DNA from: Sandaracinaceae bacterium
Lineage (GTDB): Bacteria > Myxococcota_A > Polyangia > Polyangiales > Houyiibacteriaceae
Direction of reading: 5' to 3'
Length of the DNA stretch: 64,000 nucleotides
Assembly (NCBI GenBank): GCA_016706685.1
Contig: JADJJE010000001.1
Coordinates: forward strand, 620,001-684,000
Under the pieces are notes generated by a model that had not been told where the DNA came from, searched no databases, and saw only the letters and a program-made list of their open reading frames with translations. A program made the position numbers and the translations under genes. Positions within the stretch are counted from its first letter, which is position 1; every line of letters starts with the position of its first letter. Positions 57,878 to 64,000 of this stretch are shown here, in pieces.

Positions 57878-57955
57878 GGACACGAGTACGAGCACGAGCA
57901 CGAGCACGTCTACGAGCACGAGTACGACTACGACCACGTCTACGTCCACGGCTGT
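57878..57955. repeat. Right arm of the inverted hexamer repeat
   Basis: About 78 bases of ACGAGT/ACGAGC, then ACGTCTACGAGC and ACCACGTCTACG, the approximate reverse complement of 57576-57665 with a few changes. A less regular tail of the same type follows at 57985-57995. The two arms could fold into a long hairpin. Bases 57956-58204 show no other supported element. Confidence 0.8.
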
Positions 57956-58204
57956 CGACTCGTGATCAGTCGTTGGACGTCCACGTCCACGCCTCAGCCC
58001 TGTTTTCACGAACGAATGCAACACGTTCCACTCGCCCCCAGCCGCCCGCCGCGAATTGACAGCTCAACAGACCAAGACTAGCGTTGGCCCATGACGCGCT
58101 GCGGCAGCCCTGGTCGCCGCACGTCACACCGGCCGCGACCCCACCCGCCTTCTGGGCGGAGGGCGCGTACCCACCTCCCCCGCAGCACCAGAAGCGAGCA
58201 GACC

Positions 58205-60235
58205 ATGAGCGCGAAGGCCCACCAACTGGTCACCAAGGCCGGCCACGTCATCGAGCGTGAGGAGCCCTGGATCTTCCGCACGTACGCCGGGCACAGCAGC
58301 CCGCGCGCGTCCAACGAGCTGTATCGCCAGAACCTCGAGACGGGCCAGACCGGCCTGTCCATCGCGTTCGATCTGCCCACGCAGTGCGGCTACAGCTCGG
58401 ACCACAGCCTGGCGCGCCCCGAAGTGGGCAAGGTGGGCGTGCCCATCAACTCGCTCGACGACTTCCACGTGCTCTTCGATCAGATCCCGCTCGATCGCAT
58501 GAACACGTCCATGACCATCAACGGCACCAGCATGTGGATGTTGGCGCTGTACGTGGCCCTGGCGCGCGAGCGCGGCACGGACGAGAAGCTGCTGCGCGGC
58601 ACCACGCAGAACGACATCGTCAAGGAGTACCTGGCGCGCGGGACCTACATCTTTCCGCCCGACGCCAGCCTGCGCATCATCGCCGAGATGTACGAGTGGT
58701 GCCTCGAGCGGGTGCCCAACTGGAACGCCAGCAACATCTGCTCGTATCACTTGCAGGAAGCGGGCGCGACGCCAGCGCAGGAGCTGTCCTTCGCGCTGGT
58801 GAACGCCATCGGCACGCTCGACACGCTGAAGCAGCGCGGGCACTTCACGCCCGAGCAGTTCGAGCAGTCGGTGGGGCGCATCAGCTTCTTCGTGAACAGC
58901 GGCATCCGCTTCATCGAAGAGATGTGCAAGATGCGCGCGTTCTCGGAGATGTGGGAGGAGATCACCACCGAGCGCTACCAGGTGAAGGACAAGCGCATGA
59001 CGCGCTTCCGCTACGGCGTGCAGGTGAACTCGCTGGGCCTCACCGAGAACCAGCCCGAGAACAACGCGTGGCGCATCCTGATCGAGACGCTAGGCGTGAC
59101 GCTCAGCCGCAACGCGCGCTGCCGTGCGCTCCAGCTGCCGGCCTGGAACGAGGCGCTCTCGCTGCCGCGCCCGTGGGACCAGCAGTGGTCGCTGCGCCTC
59201 CAGCAGATCCTCGCGTTCGAGACCGACCTGCTCGAGTACCCGGACTTGTTCGACGGCAGCCCCGTGATCGCCAGCAAGGTGGCCGCGCTCAAGGAGCAGG
59301 CCTACGCCGAGATCCAGAAGATCCTCGACATGGGCGGCGTGAAGGCGGCCATCGACAGCGGCTACATGAAGTCGGAGCTAGTGCGCAGCATGAGCGAGCG
59401 CATGGGCCGCATCAACACCGGTGACCTCACCGTGGTGGGCGTGAACAAGTGGAAGGAGGGCATCCCCTCGCCGCTGCTGGGCGGCGAAGACGGCGGTGTC
59501 TTCAAGATCGACCTGAGCGAGGCCGACGAGACGCGCGCGTCGCTAGCCGAGACCAAGCGCAAGCGTGACGGTGCCCGTGTGGCGGCGGCGCTGGCGGCGC
59601 TCCAAGCGGCGGCCAAGAGCGGCGAGTCCATGATGGAGCCGTCCATCGAGTGTGCGCTCGCGCGTGTGACCACGGGTGAGTGGGCCGACGCCCTGCGCGA
59701 GGTGTTCGGCGAGTACCGCCCGGCCACCGGCATCGAAGGCCAGCGGCTCACGCTGGAAGGCACGCGCGTGGACGCGCTGCGCCGGCGCGTCACGGATCTC
59801 GTGGAGGTGCTCGGGCACCGGCCCCGCATGGTGGTGGGCAAGCCCGGCCTCGACGGCCACAGCAACGGCGCCGAAGTCATCGCCGTGTCGGCGCGCCACG
59901 TGGGCTTCGACGTCATCTACTCGGGCATCCGCCTCACGCCGGAGCAGATCGTGGAGAGCGCCGTGGAGGAGAACGCCGACGTGATCGGCGCGTCGGTGTT
60001 GAGCGGCAGCCACCTCGAGCTGGCCGACCAGCTCATGGACGGGCTGCGCCAAGCGGGCGCGGCCGACGACGTGGTGGTGGTCTTCGGTGGCATCATCCCG
60101 CGCGACGACTTCGCGGCGCTCAAGGCGAAGGGCATCGCGCGCGTGTTCACGCCGGCCGACTACGAGCTCATCGACATCATGGAGCAGATCGTCACGCTGC
60201 TGGAAGCCCGCCACCAGCGCAGCGCGGCCGAGTGA
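58205..60235 (+). CDS. meaA: Adenosylcobalamin-dependent acyl-CoA mutase (MeaA/ethylmalonyl-CoA mutase-like)
   Basis: 676 residues. The catalytic barrel (about 1-520) has TYAGHSSPRASNELYRQNLE, QTGLSIAFDLPTQCGYSSDH and MNTSMTINGTSMWMLALYV, close to MeaA rather than to methylmalonyl-CoA mutase, which has ATHRGYDSDH. The C-terminal B12 domain has the base-off motif LDGHSNG, then SVLSGSHLEL and VVFGGIIP. It probably rearranges ethylmalonyl-CoA or a similar branched acyl-CoA. The substrate is not proven by sequence. The meaB chaperone gene starts 10 bases after its stop. Confidence 0.9.
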   Translation: MSAKAHQLVTKAGHVIEREEPWIFRTYAGHSSPRASNELYRQNLETGQTGLSIAFDLPTQCGYSSDHSLARPEVGKVGVPINSLDDFHVLFDQIPLDRMNTSMTINGTSMWMLALYVALARERGTDEKLLRGTTQNDIVKEYLARGTYIFPPDASLRIIAEMYEWCLERVPNWNASNICSYHLQEAGATPAQELSFALVNAIGTLDTLKQRGHFTPEQFEQSVGRISFFVNSGIRFIEEMCKMRAFSEMWEEITTERYQVKDKRMTRFRYGVQVNSLGLTENQPENNAWRILIETLGVTLSRNARCRALQLPAWNEALSLPRPWDQQWSLRLQQILAFETDLLEYPDLFDGSPVIASKVAALKEQAYAEIQKILDMGGVKAAIDSGYMKSELVRSMSERMGRINTGDLTVVGVNKWKEGIPSPLLGGEDGGVFKIDLSEADETRASLAETKRKRDGARVAAALAALQAAAKSGESMMEPSIECALARVTTGEWADALREVFGEYRPATGIEGQRLTLEGTRVDALRRRVTDLVEVLGHRPRMVVGKPGLDGHSNGAEVIAVSARHVGFDVIYSGIRLTPEQIVESAVEENADVIGASVLSGSHLELADQLMDGLRQAGAADDVVVVFGGIIPRDDFAALKAKGIARVFTPADYELIDIMEQIVTLLEARHQRSAAE

Positions 60236-60245
60236 GCGCCGCGCT

Positions 60246-61214
60246 GTGCAGGCCACGCTGAGCGACACGCACCGTGAGTGGATCGAGGCTGCCCTCGATG
60301 CGCACAAGTTCTCCATCGCGCGGCTGATCTCGCTGTTCGAGGACCAGCGCCCCGAGGCCGTGCCCCAGCGCGCCGCCGTGCTGGCCGCCTTGGACACGAA
60401 CCCGCGTGCGCGCCGCGCCACGTTCCTGGGCATCACCGGCACACCCGGCGCCGGCAAGAGCACGCTCACGGGCCAGCTCGCCCGCCGCATGCACGCGCAG
60501 CGCAGCGACCTGCGCTTTGCCGTGCTGGCCGTGGACCCCAGCAGCCGCTTCTCGGGTGGGGCCCTGTTGGGAGACCGCACGCGCGTGCGCTTCGCCACCG
60601 GGGACGCGCGCCTCTTCTTCCGCAGCCAGGCCAGCGACACCGAGCTGGGCGGCCTCTCCCCGCGCAGCTTCCAGGTGTGCCGCCTGCTGTACCGCCTCTT
60701 CGACTGCGTGATCATCGAGACCGTGGGCATCGGCCAGAGCGAGGTGGACATCCGCTTCCTGGCCGACCGCGTGTACCTGGTGGTCCAGCCCATGGGCGGC
60801 GACGAGATCCAGTTCCTGAAGGCCGGCATCATGGAGGTGCCCGACGAGATCGTGCTCAACAAGTGCGACGCCGTGGACGCCGCCCGCCGCAGCTACCAAG
60901 CGCTGAAGAGCAGCATGGCGCTGGCGCGGCCGTTCGATGGCGACGCCATCCCGATCCACCGCGTGAGCGCCACCGAGGGCATGGGCTTGGACCGGCTGGC
61001 AGGGCGGCTGCTGGAGGCGACCGACGCGTACCGCGTGGGGTCCCTGCGCGTGAAGGAAGAGCACTACTTCGCCAAGTGGGTGAAGGAGGAGTTCGGGCGC
61101 CGCGGGATGCTGTACCTCCGGCAGCAGCACGAGGGGGCGCGCGAGTACCTGGACGCGTGCGGGTCGTTCGACGCGGCCGAGGCGGCGTTCGCGGCGGAGT
61201 ACTCGGCTCGCTAG
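60246..61214 (+). CDS. meaB: MeaB-type GTPase, chaperone of the mutase
   Basis: 322 residues. G3E-family GTPase that protects and reloads B12-dependent mutases. Motifs in order: GITGTPGAGKST (Walker A), VLAVDPSSRFSGGALLGDRT, VIIETVGIGQSEVDI and LNKCDAVD for guanine recognition. The GTG at 60246 is the first in-frame start after the mutase stop. Its place next to meaA is typical of the family and supports that assignment. Confidence 0.93.
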   Translation: MQATLSDTHREWIEAALDAHKFSIARLISLFEDQRPEAVPQRAAVLAALDTNPRARRATFLGITGTPGAGKSTLTGQLARRMHAQRSDLRFAVLAVDPSSRFSGGALLGDRTRVRFATGDARLFFRSQASDTELGGLSPRSFQVCRLLYRLFDCVIIETVGIGQSEVDIRFLADRVYLVVQPMGGDEIQFLKAGIMEVPDEIVLNKCDAVDAARRSYQALKSSMALARPFDGDAIPIHRVSATEGMGLDRLAGRLLEATDAYRVGSLRVKEEHYFAKWVKEEFGRRGMLYLRQQHEGAREYLDACGSFDAAEAAFAAEYSAR

Positions 61215-61329
61215 GTGGGCAGACGTTGGCTGCGCTGAACTCCGGGCCGTTGCGTGGCGGGGAGACAACTGTTAATGGCTACCCCGAGCGGGAGAGCATC
61301 CGCGACGGGACTCAACGAAGGCGACGGCG

Positions 61330-63264
61330 ATGCGTTCATGGATAGGTGTCTGGTTCTCTCTCCTCGGGGTGCTCTCGGGCTGCGGTGATGCACCCAGCAC
61401 CATGGATGCCGGCGCCGGCGACAGCAGCGTGATGCTGGACGGCGGCGGGAACGACACCAGCATGAATGAGGACGCCGGGTGCCTCGGGGCCGACGCCGAT
61501 GGCGACGGAGTCCCCGATGCCTGTGACGTCTGTGCCCTGGGGGCAGACCAGCTGGACGCGGACATCGATGGCGTGCCCGATGCGTGCGACCAATGCCCTG
61601 GGTTCTCCGACCAGCTCGATGGCGACTCCGATGGCGTCCCGAACAGCTGCGATGTGTGCCTCACGGGTGACGACGAGCTCGACGGCGACGGCGACGGCAT
61701 CCCGACAGCGTGCGATGCGTGCGACTCGGGTCCCAACGGCGCCGACGCAGACACCGACGGGGTACCCGACGCCTGCGACGTGTGTGCGGCGTCGGACGAT
61801 GCACTGGATGCCGATGCGGATGGAACCCCGAACGGGTGCGACATCTGCGGCGGGTTCGACGACACGGTGGACTCCGACGCGGATGGCGTGCCGGAGGGCT
61901 GCGACGTGTGCGCTGGGCACGACGACGGCATGGATGGCGACACGGATGGCACACCCGACGGATGCGACTGCGAGCCGACTCTCCCGGAGATCCACCCCGC
62001 CGCCCTCGAGACCTGCGACGGAATCGACAACGACTGCACGGGCGGTGCGGACGATGGCCTGAGCGCATGCCCCGTGGGCTGCACTGCCGGACAGGTGGAC
62101 TGGGACCTCGATGGCGCTTCGTGCGAGTCCGCAGGCCGCGTGATCTTCGTGAACGGGGCTGCGACGGGCAACGACGATGGAACGAGCTGGGCGCACGCGT
62201 ACGCCGATCTCGAGGACGCCATCCTGGATGCCGAGCAAGCTCCCGCAGGCCGCAAGCAGATCTGGATCGCGCAAGGCACCTACTCACCGAGTCGTGAGCC
62301 CGACGACAGCACCGATCCTGGGGAGCGGAGCTTCGTGGTGCCGGCCGCGACAGCGCTCCTCGGGGGATTCGAAGGCAGTGAGTTTGCTGCACCCCAAGCC
62401 GCGCCCGCGACTTTCGTGACCGAGCTCGCGCGAGGCGAGGACACCTGGATTCGAGCCCTCGACGTACGGAGCCTGGACGTGAGACTGGACGGCCTCTCGA
62501 TCGACGTGGAGTGGGGCATCGGCCTCCAGGTCGAAGGTGGCGAAGTGCTGGCCTCCCGGCTGATCTTCCTGGGGTCGATCAACATCATGGGCCCGGGAGG
62601 GGCACAGCACGTGCGATTGGTCTCGGGCAGTCTGCACATGACCGACACCAACATGGCCTTCGGGCTCGTCGGGGTGCAGGCATTCTCCGGCAGCTTCGTC
62701 TGCGAGCGCTGCGCGATCCGCTACAACGGCATCCCGAGCCCTTCGCTTCCGCCCTTTGGCGGGATGATCATCCACGACGCCACGGTGACGCTGCGCAACT
62801 CCTGGGTGGTGGGGAACCTCGCCTATGATGGCTCTGGATCCGACATCCCTGCCGGGGGCATCACCATCGTTCACGCCGACGGTCGCTTGCGCGCCGAGAA
62901 CACGACCGTCGCGCGGAACCTCGGCAGCCGCACCATGGCCCCCGCAGCGCCGAACGCCCCTGCCGGGCTGGACGTGCAGCTGGGCTCCGCGGTGTTGGTG
63001 AACAGCATCGTCTACGACAACGGCGGCAGTGACGTCGTTGTGGCCACCCGTGTCTCGTCCAGCGTCGAAGGGGACGCGGGCGCGTGCGACCCGTTGCTCA
63101 TGGACGGGCCCGAACCGGACTACTTCCCCGTGGTGCTCGGCGCGGGCAGCCTGTGCATCGACGCGGGCGATTCGACCATGGCGGCTGGGAGCGTGGACTT
63201 CGGGGGCGCACCGCGTGTCCAGGGTGCCGCGGTGGACCTGGGGGCGTTCGAGACCACGCCGTAG
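61330..63264 (+). CDS. Surface lipoprotein with calcium-type repeats, MopE repeat and beta-helix
   Basis: 644 residues; lipobox GVLSGC. Residues 55-215 hold eight tandem thrombospondin-3-like units of the form D-x-D-x-D-G-(V/I/T)-P-x-x-C-D-x-C (DADGDGVPDACDVC, DGDSDGVPNSCDVC). One MopE unit (ETCDGIDNDCTGGADDG) follows. The last 400 residues read as a right-handed beta-helix with the ending CIDAGD and GAFETTP, typical of choice-of-anchor Q proteins. It probably binds calcium and lies on the cell surface. Bases 61215-61329 hold no gene. Confidence 0.83.
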   Translation: MRSWIGVWFSLLGVLSGCGDAPSTMDAGAGDSSVMLDGGGNDTSMNEDAGCLGADADGDGVPDACDVCALGADQLDADIDGVPDACDQCPGFSDQLDGDSDGVPNSCDVCLTGDDELDGDGDGIPTACDACDSGPNGADADTDGVPDACDVCAASDDALDADADGTPNGCDICGGFDDTVDSDADGVPEGCDVCAGHDDGMDGDTDGTPDGCDCEPTLPEIHPAALETCDGIDNDCTGGADDGLSACPVGCTAGQVDWDLDGASCESAGRVIFVNGAATGNDDGTSWAHAYADLEDAILDAEQAPAGRKQIWIAQGTYSPSREPDDSTDPGERSFVVPAATALLGGFEGSEFAAPQAAPATFVTELARGEDTWIRALDVRSLDVRLDGLSIDVEWGIGLQVEGGEVLASRLIFLGSINIMGPGGAQHVRLVSGSLHMTDTNMAFGLVGVQAFSGSFVCERCAIRYNGIPSPSLPPFGGMIIHDATVTLRNSWVVGNLAYDGSGSDIPAGGITIVHADGRLRAENTTVARNLGSRTMAPAAPNAPAGLDVQLGSAVLVNSIVYDNGGSDVVVATRVSSSVEGDAGACDPLLMDGPEPDYFPVVLGAGSLCIDAGDSTMAAGSVDFGGAPRVQGAAVDLGAFETTP

Positions 63265-63283
63265 GGGAAGCCCGACTCCGTCG

Positions 63284-63547
63284 TCACTCTCGGTCCCAGC
63301 CCGCCGAGAGCGCAGCGGCGAGACGTGCTTGCACATCGTCGGCGAGTTCGGGGGCGGTCAGCGTCAGTCTCAGCGCCCGCACCGCCTCGCCGAACCGGCC
63401 GCCGAAGCGCGCGCACACATCGCAGCCGCGCACGTGTGCCTCGAGCGCCTCACGCTCGGCTCGGGGCAGCTCGCCGTCCAGGTAGTCACTCAGCTTGGTC
63501 AGCACCGCGCCACAGCGCAGCCCGGCCACTTCACGCTCGCCACGCAT
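63284..63547 (-). CDS. Small zinc-binding anti-sigma factor
   Basis: 87 residues. The zf-HC2 motif H-x3-C-x2-C (HVRGCDVC) near residue 38 and a further conserved cysteine at residue 12 match ZAS-type anti-sigma factors. There is no membrane span, so it acts in the cytoplasm. GGAGG lies five bases before the ATG. It overlaps the sigma factor's end by 17 bases and probably binds that sigma factor. Confidence 0.85.
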   Translation of the reverse strand: MRGEREVAGLRCGAVLTKLSDYLDGELPRAEREALEAHVRGCDVCARFGGRFGEAVRALRLTLTAPELADDVQARLAAALSAGWDRE

Positions 63548-64000
63548 CGCAACCTCCTTCCCGGAGCGCCGCGAGCAGGCGCAACCGCGCGCGGTGCACG
63601 CGGCTCTTGATGGCTGCGCGCGACTCCCCGCGCACGCTCGCCACCTCGTCGGCAGTCAGCCCGTCCAGTTCGTAGAGCACCAGCACCTCCTGGTCATCGG
63701 GGGGCAGCGCGGAGAGCGCCCGCGTCAGCTGCTCACGCTGTTCCGTGAGCGCCAGCGCGTGCTCGGGATCGCCTTCGGACGCGAAGCCAGCAGCCTCGCC
63801 CAGCGCTTCGAAGGACGCGTCATGACTCTCTTGCCCCGCACGCAGCCTGCCGAAGCGCTGGGCCTCGTGACGCAGGATGGTGCGCAGCCACGCCTTCTCG
63901 GCACCCTCACGGCGAGCCTGCCCCGCGGCCCGCCACGCCGCGAGGAAGGCACGCTGGAGCACGTCCTCGGCGTCGGCCTCGCGCGCCGTGAGCACCTGAG
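63531..64000 (-). CDS. ECF-type RNA polymerase sigma factor, 5' part cut by the window edge
   Basis: The visible part, about 156 residues, contains the end of region 2 (ADAEDVLQRAFLAAWRAA, then AWLRTILRHEAQRF) and region 4 (LSALPPDDQEVLVLYELDGL, VRGESRAAIKSRVHRARLRL). The first part of region 2 lies beyond base 64000. ECF factors drive regulons for stress or surface signals. The anti-sigma gene follows it with an overlap. Confidence 0.9.
   Translation of the reverse strand, partial: QVLTAREADAEDVLQRAFLAAWRAAGQARREGAEKAWLRTILRHEAQRFGRLRAGQESHDASFEALGEAAGFASEGDPEHALALTEQREQLTRALSALPPDDQEVLVLYELDGLTADEVASVRGESRAAIKSRVHRARLRLLAALREGGCDAWRA

Noticed and set aside
57540..57960. CRISPR array at the repeat-rich region
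   Set aside because: The units are six-base steps without spacers, and the two blocks are inverted rather than direct; no cas gene is nearby.
57744..57965. 73-residue open frame ending in Ser-Thr repeats as a real gene
   Set aside because: It starts inside the four-helix-bundle relic and its tail is only the repeat arm; treated as a remnant.
61535..61975. DNA-level tandem repeat in the calcium-repeat lipoprotein as a separate element
   Set aside because: The repetition follows the protein repeat (D-G-x-P-x-x-C-D-x-C) and belongs to the gene.

Overview
The window is high-GC, gene-dense bacterial DNA that looks like a myxobacterium (Myxococcota, probably a Polyangiales/Sandaracinus-like lineage; this is inference). 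The signs are a group 1 sigma factor beside dnaG, a eukaryote-type Ser/Thr kinase fused to an AAA ATPase, many Cys-rich or MopE-like surface lipoproteins, a MYXO-CTERM-like C-terminus, paired FadL-like porins, and a MeaA/MeaB mutase pair. Genes are tightly packed, and many starts overlap the previous stop (ATGA, GTGA, TTGA).

Layout. 0-4.1 kb: a CAU tRNA, rpoD and dnaG, all leftward. 4.2-7.3 kb: rightward CPBP membrane protease, HAD phosphatase, nadC and a BirA-type ligase without the DNA-binding domain. 7.4-12 kb: CAP-domain protein, YgfZ, a radical SAM protein, ErpA and an RpoH-like sigma factor. 12-18.5 kb: cell-envelope proteins (TPR/barrel protein, OmpA lipoprotein, DUF4398-like lipoprotein, membrane protein), a DsbD-like protein and a DAGK-type lipid kinase. 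18.7-24.5 kb: accessory surface proteins (TNFR-like/beta-propeller lipoprotein, MopE protein with a MYXO-CTERM-like tail, YncE-like propeller) with traces of decayed DNA.

24.5-32.1 kb is an NAD-salvage operon: pncB, a divergent prs, glutamine-dependent nadE and pncA. It is headed by an unusual 854-residue fusion of an acyl-CoA-synthetase-like (ANL) domain to a GalT/HIT-type nucleotidyltransferase. PncA makes nicotinate, Prs supplies PRPP, PncB makes NaMN and NadE amidates NaAD. The adenylyltransferase step (NadD) is absent from the operon.

32.1-41.05 kb has visibly lower GC and different codon use and is probably acquired. It holds a TetR-OMF-MFP-RND efflux operon behind a promoter with clear palindromic operators, and a convergent TetR-thioesterase-transglutaminase operon with its own TetR operator.

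41-54.7 kb: a membrane-protein gene with two frameshifts, the kinase-ATPase giant, a four-gene coupled operon (lipoprotein, two FadL-like porins, Cys-rich lipoprotein), a zinc-ribbon/TPR protein frameshifted near its end, and three small envelope or cysteine-cluster genes. 54.7-64 kb: a CNT nucleoside transporter with an unusual exported N-terminal extension, an outer-membrane barrel, YajQ, an intergenic region with a long inverted hexamer repeat around a four-helix-bundle gene remnant, meaA-meaB, a repeat-rich lipoprotein, and an anti-sigma/ECF sigma pair cut by the window edge. No rRNA, CRISPR array, prophage or intact insertion sequence was seen.
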